Assembly: GCA_949128115.1 (NCBI GenBank) | Contig: OX421968.1 | Coordinates: 2,790,001-2,854,000 of the forward strand | Reading direction: 5' to 3' | Length of the DNA: 64,000 bases | DNA from: Anaspis maculata | Lineage: Eukaryota > Arthropoda > Insecta > Coleoptera > Scraptiidae | Shown here: positions 21,661 to 33,829 of the stretch, in pieces | How the letters are laid out: each line of letters begins with the position of its first letter | Position numbering within the stretch: the first letter of the stretch is position 1 | The notes under the pieces: model-generated | The model's input: the letters and a program-made list of their open reading frames with translations, nothing else | What the model was told of the DNA's origin: nothing | The model's database searches: none | Program-made: the position numbers and the translations under genes

Positions 21661-22782
21661 GAAAGCCAATCTGCCTATTTGGTCCTTGAGAACCCAAGCT
21701 ATCCACCGGATAAAGCTCAATCTTCAAGGGCTGTAGCTTTAGTTCCCGAGAAGAAGTTCAACTTCATCGAAGTGCACAGGAGATCTCTGTTTTTTGAGAA
21801 TATAATGATAACGATGTATGGATAACAAAAATAGTGCCCATTGGCCACCCTTGGGGACATCAGCTATTAATCGGGAAAAAGTTCCAAGACTCATGTTTCA
21901 ATTCTCGAGAAGGAGTACAGCGTCTTAATTTCTGCACGGACTCGGACAGACAGACAGACAGACAGACCGGCCACATAAGCGTCATTCTGTTACTTTTATA
22001 AAAAAATGTTCTCCAACTGATTTCGACCTCCTGAACACGAATATCGGGTTCAGTTTTGAATTGGAACATTTCTTTTTTATCGAAAAACCGAAAAAATGGT
22101 AGCCTGTCACATGATTTTCAGTGATACCTACCTACTTTTTTTTTTGTTATTGAGCGAACATGTTTCGTAATTTGAGTGCCATTATCCTTTAGGTACCTAG
22201 TATTGGCTATTTCAAAATGGTCAATTACTATTTCGGCACGTCTGATTTTAAATTTGTAGGGTCGTGTAATATGCGCCGAGCCGTGGCTTTGCGGTCGTTT
22301 TCAAAAATTGATAACAATTGACCCGACGGTCGGATCGTAGTGGGGTTTTTGTCAAAAGAAAGTTCAAATTGTTCTCTAAATATAATGCCGTACATGCGGT
22401 GATGTATTTCATCAAGAAATTGTAGTTGCCTGCATATCGCAACTTTCTACATCTTACCGCGAATGCCAGCACTTGATCGGCGAAGCCGCCCTACACCAAA
22501 ATGTTATTTTTGTAATTGTTCATGATTATTTCGGCAAAATTTTTCTTGATTCGCGTACCAAGGCCATGAGCTACCCATTCGAGTTGAAATATTTTCTGTA
22601 TTGAATTTCGTTTTGTTCGGAGGAAAGAATATCAAGCACCAGCAAGCAACGAATAAATCATTTGCGGCCGAGCCGTAGTTTCGGAGTCATTTTCGAAAAT
22701 TAATAACTATTGGCCTGCAATCTCGCACCGATGTGAAATTTTCATTAAAATAAAGTTCAAATCATCCTCTAAATACACACAT
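21661..22782. repeat. GACA microsatellite and diverged direct repeat
   Basis: A short (GACA)n run lies at about 21949-21970. Two diverged direct copies at about 22258-22400 and 22664-22770 share GCCGAGCCGT, CGGAGTCATTTTC-like and AAAGTTCAAAT blocks. No gene is recognised. Confidence 0.55.
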
Positions 22783-24885
22783 CAAAAGAATCTAGGGGAC
22801 AAGCAAATTCAGACGATTTCTAAAATCATCATAACTTTTGATTACCGTCAGCGATTTCATATCGGTTTTCAGTGTTCGATAGCCCAATCCTTCGTTTTCA
22901 TGCCTTGATCACGTCGAATACGAACAATGTTCCATAAAGTTTCTACAGGCTGATCAATGGAACAGTGTAAAATGACCAAAAATTCAGTACGAGCGCGATT
23001 TCCCAAAAATATTTTTTTATGCATTCCAATAGCACAATTATGAAGAATGGTGTTTTAGCTTCAGTAAAGTTTTTGAATTTTGGAAATGGAAGGTGAATTG
23101 CCAAAGACATTGATCATTTTGTGCCGCCATGTTGAACTTCCAAGAAAGTGATCCGATTTCATTAAAACTTGGATCTAGTGTTGCACGAGACGAGATCGAG
23201 ACGAGATTTCACTCGATCTCGTCTTGATCTCGATTTATTTTCAAAACTTCAATCTCGTCTTGATCTCGTCTCGGCGATCAGAACAACAATCTCGATCTCG
23301 GCTCGAGAATCTCGATCTCGACTCGAGATTCTCGAGTTATTTTAGCATCTTCAATTACATTCACTATAATTCAAATACCTACCTACAACTCTCTGTATTA
23401 TCTATTTATATTGTTTGTACCTAGTCCAAGTGACCCATCATTTAGCATATTTTAGGTATTTTACCTGTTCGAACATCGAACTATCAGTGTTAGATGTGTC
23501 GGGCTGCACACGAGCGCCAAACCTATACTACTTTCCTATACAATAATACCTAATAATAACAATAACATCGAAACACTTTCTTCCGTTTCATCTCATTCTG
23601 AAATTAAATTTTGGCTCGTCTCGCAATATTCTGAAGTATGATACCCACAACCGCGTGCTGGTCGTTCCGTCACTTCCGCCCTTGAATATAGCTATAGTAT
23701 TGTGTTGAGCTTCATATCGTACCTCCCTGTAATAAAAATGTTGCCGACCATCGATATGACCGTACTTGCAATAAATCAACAGAGGAGAAAAAACAGCCAT
23801 AGGTATCTAGTGAATGGCAGTATTCTTTTCACCCAACATGAAAGGCCCAAAAACTGGAACTATAAGGATGGGCTACATTCCTGACATCATGTAGGTACTT
23901 CTGTTATGATCGTGAACTTTTAACAATGAACGTGAAATTTAGAAAAATGTTTATTAATAACTGATAAGCTTGCTGTAAAAAAGTTCAGAGCGAAGGATGA
24001 TTCATTTCGCAAAAATTAAAGTTTATTACGAAACATTACTAGCAAACATAAAATGATGAGACGGGTAGGTCTTGTTGTGAGATTTCAAAGTACAAGACCT
24101 TGATTTTTTTTGAAAAAAATCCATAGAAAAGGATAATGTTCATCAAAAGACTGAAGGGAAATGGAAAAAACCCACTGAAAACTTTTTCAGTAATTTGAAA
24201 AAAAAATGAGGTCGAGAGTCGAGAATCGAGATTTTTCTCGGCGAGATTCTCGTATCGGCAGTCTTATTCTCGTCTCGATCTCGAATCTCGTCGCCTTGAT
24301 CTCGTCTCGATCTCGTCTCGAATCTCGAGGCGAGATCGAGACGAGATCGAGAATCGAGACGAGATTCGTGCAACACTACTTGGATCACACTCATGCCTGG
24401 TCCCAGTAATTAGAATTTCAAGGTCAAATGTCTTTTTCGGTCACTTTCAGGCCGTCACATTGAACTTTTATGTAAATGATTCGATTCTAGTGTGTTTCAA
24501 AGTTTTATTCAAATCGAATCATTCATGTAAAAAGTTTAATATAGCGGCTCGAAAGTGATCACGAGTGACATTTGACCTTGAAATTCCAATTACTTGAACC
24601 AGACATGAGTGTGTTCCAAGTTTCAATGAAATCGGATCACTTTCTTCTCTCTTGGAAAATCAACATGGCGGCATGAAATGATCAATATCTTTGGCAATTC
24701 ACCATCGACTTTCAAAATTCAAAAACGTCAGTGAAGCTGAAACACTGATCTTCATAACTGTGCTATTGCAATGGATGGATTTTCTTTTTTGAGAAATCGC
24801 GCTCGTACTGAACTTTTGGCAATTTTACACTGTTCCATTGATCACCCTGTAGCGACCTTGTAAAAGATTCTTTTGATGTGTGTAT
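22783..24885. repeat. Palindrome split by a hAT element, centre about 24505
   Basis: CACACATCAAAAGAATCT at 22783 mirrors AGATTCTTTTGATGTGTG at 24866, and 22950-23165 mirrors 24600-24850 (ATGGAACAGTGT against ACACTGTTCCAT; TGATCCGATTTCATT against AATGAAATCGGATCA). The left arm is interrupted by 23176-24378. Confidence 0.85.
23176..24378. mobile_element. 1,203-bp hAT element with CGAGAT-type subterminal arrays
   Basis: The TIRs start TAGTGTTGCACGA and the element ends with the exact inverse. CTTGGATC flanks both ends (23168-23175 and 24379-24386), a perfect 8-bp target duplication. About 150 bp next to each end is a degenerate array of GAGATCGAGACGA / TCTCGTCTCGATC motifs, inverted between the two ends. 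The middle is AT-rich and noncoding, so the element is non-autonomous. The perfect duplication points to a fairly recent insertion. Confidence 0.95.
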
Positions 24886-25268
24886 AATTCCGCATATGTA
24901 TTATGGTAAAATGATAAGATCGGGTACTTCCTCGCATGTGATAACTTTCGAGATCAGGCCGGCTTCTGAAATGCAGCATTCAACGGCGATGCCGCGTCAC
25001 ACTAAATAGTTATTATTGTCATTGTTTATTATTTCGTCGAGATTTTTCTTGGTTCGGGATACAAGGTCATGAGCTACCCAATGGAGTAAATTTTTTTCGC
25101 AAAAACCTTTTCGTCTAGGACTAGATGCTGTGACGGACGGACGGACAAAGCGAGGACAAAAGCGTTATTATTCGTTTCTGACATATACTTTTTTGATAAA
25201 GTCTATTTCTTTTGAAGTTTACCATCATTTCCTGGGAGGACGCGATTTAAATTTGAAACACCTGTATA

Positions 25269-26597
25269 CAGGGTGTCCCATGTTTAATCGCAAAGATTTT
25301 GCCAGTCGATAGAGCATCAGAAAAGAACGGAATATGCATATCGATTTTGATCAAAACAATCCAGTGGCGTAGAATTAGGGGGCTTTCTTACTTACATCCA
25401 CTTATCTGCTACACCACTGGATATTTTTCAAAATAATGATTTTTTTGAATTTGTCGTTTGATCCAGAAAAAAAAGTTGCTCTTGTGAAACTTTGATTGGA
25501 GGCTTCGTTTTTGAGTTATTCGAACTTTAAAGTTCTGAGTCGAAAAAATGGCTGGCATATCGAGGAAAACAGCAAACCCTTCAATCAATCTTGTTTTCAA
25601 TTATTCATGTTGATTAATGTACCACTTTCTTTTGATTTCACTTACGTTGTGTGAGTTCATACCTACAATTACCTTGATTTTACAGTTCATCAATTTTGAA
25701 GAAAGTTGAACTAGGAAAAAAATTTCATTAGCGGTACAGAAGCCGGTATGGAAGACAAAATTGCATGTCAGTCAATGTATGTTATAATTATTTTTGTTCT
25801 CCAGTCATGTACCTATCTGCTTCTAAATAGCAGGGACTTGAATTTTACCGGTTTTTTTTATTGATCTCAAACTTTGAAATTTGAATAACTCAAAAATGAG
25901 GCCTCCAATCAAAATTTCACAGGAGAAACTTTTTTTTCTGAATGGAAAGACTTTAAAAAAATTATTAATTTCAAAAAATATCCAGTGGCGTAGCAGATAA
26001 GTGGATGTAAGATAGAAAACCCCCTGATTCTACGCCACTGGATTGTTCAGATCAAAATCGTTCTTACGTTATGATACTTTATGATCTCAACATCACTTGA
26101 GTGAATTTAGAACTGATTATCTCCAATGATGTAGCAATGCAAATTTCAAGCAAATGTTGCAAGATTGACCAGAAATCTTCAAACTGAATTATCTCGAAAA
26201 ATAAGTCTCCTATCGAAATTTTGCAACAGCAACTTTTTGCTCAAAATTGAATGAACAACTCGAAAATGGTACTGATTTTGGAGAATTTGCAGTGGGGAAA
26301 AAGTTAGGGATGATAAAAGGGGCGCAACCACCCCTATCTACGCTATGGGGCTGTTCTCACCCAATGTGTTATTCGAGGTTTATAGGCATATGTTTAGTGA
26401 ATACGTGTAAGAAATTTGACGCAAATCGGTTGAACAGTATGAAAGTTAAGTGAAAGGAACTGTATTTGTTTTACAACTTTGAACAGCTGTATCTCCGTTA
26501 TTACGGGTTTTTGAACAAAATTTTTATATGCATGTCTCATTCTTTTCTGATGCTCTATCGACTGGCAAAAACTTTGCGATCAAACACGGGACACCTG
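25269..26597. mobile_element. 1.33-kb palindromic TA-target element
   Basis: The end CAGGGTGTCCCATGTTTAAT is mirrored at 26578-26597 (one base shorter: GGGACACCTG), and TA lies outside both ends. The TIR continues through GCAAAGATTTTGCCAGTCGATAG; inner arms (25440-25530 against 25870-25960) also pair. A mini-palindrome CAGTGGCGTAG...CTACGCCACTG of about 60 bp is present in both arms (25363-25421 and 25982-26041), so it was there before the arms were copied. TA target and CAGGG ends suggest a Tc1/mariner-type MITE. Confidence 0.85.
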
Positions 26598-26925
26598 TAT
26601 TTTTCGAAAAAAGCTGACCCGGCAAGCCATCCTCTTGCCAGGTCAGATTTGAATAACTCATTTTTTGTTAAATTTTTAGCTGCACAGATTAGCAGAAACT
26701 CACGCCACAAGAATCTATCTGTTTCTCTTTCGTCTGTTTCAGCCATTTTTTATGCTAGGAAATGCCGTCTTTAAGAATATCGAATTTGAACTTGAAGTGC
26801 CATCTCGAGAAGACCAACCTAATCAGTTTAACCAATAATAATACTGCAGATTCCTTCCTACTATTGGGACTTGGGAGTCTTAGGGCCGGTAGTTCCATCT
26901 CGGGATTAAGGACGGAGTTCAATTG

Positions 26926-27220
26926 GTAAAATAAGCGCTGCGAAATCAATCCGTCTGGGTTTATTCCTTGACGGATTTCCACCATTTTGGTCTCTTTCGA
27001 AAGCTACAAGGATGTACTTTGGTTTGAGCCCATTGACATTTCAAAAATCCAGAAATAATTTTTTCAAATGTCAAAATTTCAATTTTTTTTTTGATTTCGG
27101 AAATGCCAATGGGCTCAAACTAAAGTACATCCTTGTAGCTTTCGAAAGAGACCAAAATGGTAAGAATCCGTCAAGGAATAAACCCAGACGGATTGATTTC
27201 GCAACGCTTATTTCACCAAT
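26926..27220. mobile_element. Palindromic element, family also at 13544-13800
   Basis: The arms mirror each other almost perfectly around about 27070: AATAAGCGCTGCGAAATCAA against TTGATTTCGCAACGCTTATT, and ACCAAAATGG blocks on each side. This copy is better preserved than the one at 13544-13800. Confidence 0.85.
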
Positions 27221-27462
27221 GTGACTCCGTCCTCAAGTTACCAACAACTATCCGCCGCACAACTTTATCCGGAGAGTTGTATCTGAGCGTCTTTCATTCG
27301 AATTTTAATCTAACGGATTGCTGTTTGACGAATAAACGTTATACCGCACAGTTAGCAACCCTTCCTTGTTGAATTCAGGAGTTAGCCAATCGCATAGGAA
27401 GGACCCCCCGCACATTTTATTGGTAAAATGATTCTCGGTCAAATTAATTTGAATATTTTAAT

Positions 27463-28620
27463 CGCTGTGTCTAGGTACACGCTAACGTGTACGCAAACTT
27501 GAAGATTAGGTGCACGCGAAACGTCATAGTGTGTATATGACGTCAGCTTTTAGCGTGCACCAATTTACATTTTTAAGGTACACGCGAAATTAATGTGATG
27601 GCGTTTTTCGGGCGGGCTGTCATGTTAACAGCGGGTAATAAATGCGATAGTCTCGACGATCGGTACCTATGATGATGAAGTGTGGACAAACGTTCACATA
27701 ATTTTCTAAGTTTGGGCTAAGCTCTTAAAAGAAACCGAAACCTTATGAAACCGAAAATAACGAAAAGTTGGTTATAAACGGAAGTAGTCCAGCAATTTTA
27801 GATGCTAAAATCGCAAATAGCGAACAAAAATGAAACCCTGCCAGATTTTTTGATATAAGCTCAGTTAACCATGTAGTTTAACATACTAAAAGTCCTCAAG
27901 AATCCGGTGTGACCTCGAGAAGAACTTGAAAATCAGTTTTTCGCGTTTATCTCGTGAACGTTGACACTTGGAAAAAAAAGTACCTGGGAAGCAATAGTTG
28001 GAATTTCCACTGTCCACAAGAAACGTGCTCGCATATTTCATCGCCAGTTCACTCCTTCTCCACCAAAATGCAAGAAAATTAAAATAGTCCAGATGCTTGA
28101 TACTCAAGACTGTATGGACCTTGAGTTTTATGATGGCGGGATGCCACTTGGTAGATGTGTTATTGTTTGATCCAGATCCATTCTCTTTTGATTGAGATTT
28201 GAAGCCATCAATACCAACTATGCTGGCGGCATATACAGGATGAGAGGAAAATAAAATGTTGAACCCTGTATCTCAAGAACCAAAATAGGTGACTACATGT
28301 TAATCGTCAAAAATATTTCTAATTCATTCATAATTCGGTTTCATAGCTTTTAAGAGCTCTCTCAAACTTAGAAAACAACGTGAACGTTTGTACACACTTC
28401 ATCATCATAGGTAACGATCGTCGAGACTGAGACTACCGCATTTACTACCCGCTGTTGACTTGACAGCCCGCCCGCAAAACGCCATCACAATAATTTCGCG
28501 TGTACCTTAAAAATATAAGTCGGGGCACGCTAAAAGCTGACGTCATATACACACTATGACGTTTCGCGTGCACCTAATTTTCAACATTGCGTACACGTTA
28601 GCATGTACCTAGACACAGCG
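27463..28620. mobile_element. Mutator-like palindromic element, 9-bp target duplication
   Basis: The ends are CGCTGTGTCTAGGTACA and its inverse (one mismatch), with about 270 bp of pairing at each end, GTCATAGTGTGTATATGACG included. TATTTTAAT flanks both ends exactly (27454-27462 and 28621-28629). Long TIRs with a 9-bp duplication fit Mutator-like elements. No transposase is seen. The middle (27770-28340) is shared with 57085-57245 plus 58706-59080. Confidence 0.9.
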
Positions 28621-28784
28621 TATTTTAATAGATAATAAATAAAAAAATAAATACATTTATTTCCAACAGGTACTACCCAATTACAGGAAACAATACAACA
28701 ATAAATAAGTACTTGGTACAATTGCAAAGTGCGTACATACTTCAAGAAACAGAATGTTGATTATTTAAACAAAAATATGACATT

Positions 28785-31020
28785 ACATATTAGTATATTG
28801 GAAATAGAATATCTGCTGGAATTGATTCAAACAAAAACGATTTTTTCACCATGGCTAGCTTTCAGCTCCCCCTTCAACATATCAAAAGTCCTCAACTCTG
28901 GGACTGCTACAAATTAGTATACAGAGTGAAAGTTTATTATTTTTCCTTACTTTCTTTCTTTCTTGAAAAACTGATGACTGAAAAAAAAAACGGTTTTAGG
29001 CTAGTTTGATAGGCCATAGCCTTCCAATAATCATAAAAAAAATATACCACCCAGCCACTGCTGTGTATCAAGTTACAGGGTGAAAACTATTTTTCATCTT
29101 CAATTTTTTTTCTTGGTGGAACTGATCTAGATTAAAGCCGGTTCCAGTTCTTTTACAAGCTTATAATGTCATACTGAACATATAAAAAGGATACATCTCT
29201 GCAACTGCTGCTTCTCAATTTACAGGGTGGAAAGTCATTTTCACGTTTCAATTTTTTTCTTGGTGAAATTGGCTCACACAACAATTGCGACTGATTTTTC
29301 TGTAAACTTGAAGTTTCTAGTCAAACATATCAAAATAATACATCTCTGCTACAGCTACGTTTTTTTTTTTATGAATTCAAATGGTTGGGTATATTCGGGT
29401 ATATTGCATCAAAAATCCAAAAAAATCTTGGAACGCAGCCAAACATTTAAATTTATAAATAAAAACGTAGCTGTATCAAAAATGTCTTATTTTGATATGT
29501 TTGACTAGAAGCCTCAAATTTACCGAAAAACCAGTCGCAATTGTTTTGTGAGCCGATTTCATCAAAAAAAAAAATTGAAACGTGAAAATGACTTTTCACC
29601 CTGTAAATTGAAAAGCAGCAGATGCAGAGATGTGTGCTTTTTATATGTTCAGTATGACATTATAAGCTTGCGAAAGAACTGGAACCGGCTTCAGTCTAGA
29701 TCAGTTCCACAAAGAAAAAAAATTGAAGATGAAAAATAGTTTTCACTCTGTAACTTGATACGCAGCAGTTGCTGGGTGGTATATTTTTTATATGTTTATT
29801 GGAAGATAATGGCCTATCAAACTAACACATCTCTGCTACAGCTACGTTTTTTTTTTATGAATTCAAATGGTTGGGTATATTCGGGTATATTGCATCAAAA
29901 ATCCAAAAAAATCTTGGAACGCAGCCAAACATTTAAATTTATAAATAAAAACGTAGCTGTATCAAAAATGTCTTATTTTGATATGTTTGACTAGAAGCCT
30001 CAAATTTACCGAAAAACCAGTCGCAATTGTTTTGTGAGCCGATTTCATCAAGAAAAAAAATTGAAACGTGAAAATGACTTTTCACCCTGTAAATTGAAAA
30101 GCAGCAGATGCAGAGATGTGTGCTTTTTATATGTTCAGTATGACATTATAAGCTTGCGAAAGAACTGGAACCGGCTTCAGTCTAGATCAGTTCCACAAAG
30201 AAAAAAAATTGAAGATGAAAAATAGTTTTCACTCTGTAACTTGATACGCAGCAGTTGCTGGGTGGTATATTTTTTATATGTTTATTGGAAGATAATGGCC
30301 TATCAAACTAACACATCTCTGCTACAGCTACGTTTTTTTTTTATGAATTCAAATGGTTGGGTATATTCGGGTATATTGCATCAAAAATCCAAAAAAATCT
30401 TGGAACGCAGCCAAACATTTAAATTTATAAATAAAAACGTAGCTGTATCAAAAATGTCTTATTTTGATATGTTTGACTAGAAGCCTCAAATTTACCGAAA
30501 AACCAGTCGCAATTGTTTTGTGAGCCGATTTCATCAAGAAAAAAAATTGAAACGTGAAAATGACTTTTCACCCTGTAAATTGAAAAGCAGCAGATGCAGA
30601 GATGTGTGCTTTTTATATGTTCAGTATGGCATTATAAGCTTGCGAAAGAACTGGAACCGGCTTCAGTCTAGATCAGTTCCACAAAGAAAAAAAATTGAAG
30701 ATGAAAAATAGTTTTCACTCTGTAACTTGATACGCAGCAGTTGCTGGGTGGTATATTTTTTATATGTTTATTGGAAGATAATGGCCTATCAAACTAGCCC
30801 AAAACCGTTATTTTCGGTCATCAGTTTTTCAAGAAAAAAAGAAAGTAGAGAAAAATAATAAACTTTCACCCTGTATACTGATTTGTAGCAGTCCCAGAGT
30901 TGAGGACTTTTGATATGTTGAAGAAGGGACTGTAAGCTTACATTGGAGAAAAAATCGTTTTTGTTCGAATTAATTCCAGCAAAGCACCTATTTTTTTCTA
31001 TTTCCAATATACTAATATTG
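28785..31020. mobile_element. Palindromic array of ~140-bp CAGGGTG units, expanded
   Basis: The ends TTAGTATATTGGAAATAG and CTATTTCCAATATACTAA face each other. The left arm is a chain of diverged units of about 130-150 bp (near 28785, 28916, 29075 and 29221), each after the first starting with TACAGGGTG or TACAGAGTG. The right arm holds the same units inverted. Between them the 486-bp tandem block has been amplified. The ORFs repeated here (63 and 79 codons) are by-products of repetition, not genes. Confidence 0.88.
29344..30800 (+). repeat. Three near-identical 486-bp tandem units
   Basis: Units begin at about 29344, 29829 and 30315 with CTCTGCTACAGCTACGTTTT. Units two and three are essentially identical and the first differs at only a few bases. 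Each unit consists of the palindrome turn plus three inverted CAGGGTG-type units. The single-copy equivalent lies in the 31843-33095 element. Confidence 0.92.
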
Positions 31021-31296
31021 TAATGTAATATATTTTGAAGGTTTTGGTCCACGAAAGAAATGCTGTCAAGCATAATCCATTTGTATGACCAGTTTGCCTT
31101 CTACAGGGGGCAAGAGGGTGGCTCAGCCATGTTTTTGCCAAATCAATCAGGAACAAGACAATAATTTTCCTGAAATCGCCGAAACAGGTCGATTTTGTAT
31201 TCGAGGGATTCAGCTTTCTGTCATGAAATCACTCATTTCAGGTCACCCACCCCCCACCCCCTGAGAACTTCATGAGCAACATAGGTCGAGTTGCAT

Positions 31297-31730
31297 ACAG
31301 GTGTTCCGGAATAAATGTTACAAAATTCTCAGAGAGAAAATTGAAAAATAAGGGGACTTTTCTTGATAAACATACCCTCGCAAACGTATAATAACGGACA
31401 TGCAGGCTTTCAAAGTTGTTTTTTGAGGACAGTTTTTTTTGCATAACTTTCGAACAGTTCAACTGATTTTATTCAAATTCAAACCAAAGTTTTCTAAAAC
31501 AGGTCTCTATTGAACAATAATAACGCAATTTATTAAACATTTTTAGGGGCAAAGATAATACCTTCCCCTTTTCCCCCTATTTTTCACCTTCCCGAATATT
31601 TTTAGGAATGGTTTCAATTTTTAAATTCTACGTTAAATTTAAAGGAAAAAGTTGCTGTAGCAAAATTTCGATTAGAGGCTTCATTTTCGAGAAATGTGGG
31701 CTTGTAACTTCGGAAAACATCTCAAAATCG
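31297..31730 (+). repeat. Diverged relative of the 20255 repeat
   Basis: It starts ACAGGTGTTCCGGAATAAATG and repeats the block order seen at 20255-20690, including TATAATAACGGACATG, GATTTTATTCAAATTC and a GATTAGAGGCTTCATTTTCGAG block. The small ORFs are noncoding by-products. Confidence 0.6.
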
Positions 31731-31842
31731 CTGTTACATCCTATAGGTCTTCAAATTGTGCGGCCAGTTTTAATACTGCAACTCTATCTTGCCAGTTCCC
31801 CTCCGAGCGCCCTTGTCGAATTGGCAGCATTGGTGTCAACCA

Positions 31843-33095
31843 TATAGTATATTGGAAATAGAAAAAAAATAGGTGCTTTGCTGGAATTAATTCAAACAAA
31901 AACGATTTTTTTACCATGGCAAGCTTACAGTTCCTTCTTCAACATATCAAAAGTCCTCAACTCTAGGACTGCTACAAATCAGTATACAGGGTGAAAGTTT
32001 ATTATTTTTCTTTACTTTCTTTTTTTTTGAAAAACTGATGACAAAAAAAAACGGTTTCAGGGTAGTTTGATAGGCCATAGTCTTCCAATAAACATATAAA
32101 AAATATACCACCCAACAACTGCTGCGTATCAAGTTACAGGGTGAAAACTATTTTTCATCTTCAATTTTTTCTCTTAGTGGAACTGATCTAGATTGAAGCC
32201 GGTTCCAGTTCTTTTGCAAGCTTATAATGTCATACTGAAAATATAAAAAGGACATATCTCTGCATCTGCTGCTTTCCAATTTACAGGGTGGAAAGTCATT
32301 TTCACGTTTCAATTTTTTTCTTGATGAAATCGGCTCACACAACAATTGCGACTGGTTTTTCTGTAAATTTGGGGTTTCTAGTCAATCATACCAAAATAAT
32401 ACATTTCTGCTACAGCTACGTTTTTATTTACAAATTTAAATGTTTGGTTGCGTTCCAAGATTTTTTGAATTTTTGATGCAATATACCCGAATATACCCAA
32501 ACATTTAAATTTGTAAAAAAAAACATAGCTGTAGCAGAAATGTATTATTTTGATATTTTTGACTAGAAACTTCAAGTTTACAGAAGAATCAGTCGAAATT
32601 GATGTGTGAGCCAATTTCACCAAGAAAAAAATTGAAACGTGAAAATGACTTTTCACCCTGTAAATTGAAAAGCAGCAGTTGCAAAAATGTATCCTTTTTA
32701 TATGTTCAGTATGACATTATAAGCTTGCAAAAGAACTGGAACCGGCTTCAATCTAGATCAGTTCCACTAAGAAAAAAAATTGAAGATGAAAAATAGTTTT
32801 CACCCTGTAACTTGATACACAGCAGTTGCTGAGTAGTATATTTCTTATATGTTTATTGGAAGACTATGACCTATCAAACTAGCCTAAAACTGTTTTTTTC
32901 AGTAATCAGTTTTTTGAGAAAGAAAGGAAATAAAGAAAAATAATAAACTTTCACCCTGTATACTAATTTGTAGCAGTCCTAGAGTTGAGGACTTTTGATA
33001 TGTTGAAGAGGGAACTGAAAGCTAGCCATGGTGAAAAAATCGTTTTTGTTTGAATTAATTCCAGCAGATATTCTATTTCCAATATACTAATAGAC
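31843..33095. mobile_element. Palindromic CAGGGTG array, unexpanded form
   Basis: It has the same family ends (AGTATATTGGAAATAG, CTATTTCCAATATACTA) and the same four-unit arms as 28785-31020, but only one turn region (about 32410-32540). It therefore shows the state before tandem expansion. No coding sequence is seen. Confidence 0.88.
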
Positions 33096-33829
33096 GACAG
33101 ACAGAAGACAGAACACGCTGCGTGCGTGCGTGCTGCACGCACCTGCAGTCTGCACCGACCTGCAACACCCCCGCAACTTCGCAGGAAACCATTGCAATTC
33201 AACATTTGCATTTTTTTCGGTATTTTTTTCCTTCTGCCCCTAGTTTAATCTATACGAATGCAAAGTTCCAGAATTTTATCCTGTTATCAGGATCTTCACT
33301 CCTCCCCTTCCCCGGTCCACACCCGAAGATCACCGGGAAGCGATCAACTGTTTTCTTTTTAGTATTTTTGCCGTTATTTTTCTAGTCTCAATCTAAATAT
33401 ACTAACGCACAAAATTAAGAGAACACTTTTTTGGAGCTTTCTTATGAATTAACCGATCAGCAGATTTTCTCAAAATTTCATATGAAGTAAGCAGGAGCGG
33501 TAGTCTAAAGGTCCTCAAACTCCCCCATTTCTGAATTTCTGCATTACAAAGATATATGACTTTGAATGCACCCATGTACCAAAATCGACTTCGCAAGATT
33601 TACTGCTGAACTGTTGAGATTCCCCTATGACCAGCAGAGGCTCAATCACGCTTCAAAAGATTCGAATGATTGATATAAACTTCCTGCAGTTGTTTTGTAA
33701 TGAATTGTAGCCGACACCATCACTCACTGTGAAAGGAGAGCTCTCCGTTCGAAGGCTTGCAAAAAGACCACAAAATCATCAAAGATGATTCAAGACTGAA
33801 GGAAATGGATTTTTCTCATCATAAAAAAA

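Noticed and set aside
29548..30711. Identical ORFs repeated three times (63 and 79 codons) as a possible gene family
   Set aside because: They arise from the 486-bp tandem repeat, are low-complexity and lie in a noncoding palindromic element.
29344..30800. CRISPR-like array
   Set aside because: The repeats are 486 bp with no spacers, in a eukaryotic transposon context.
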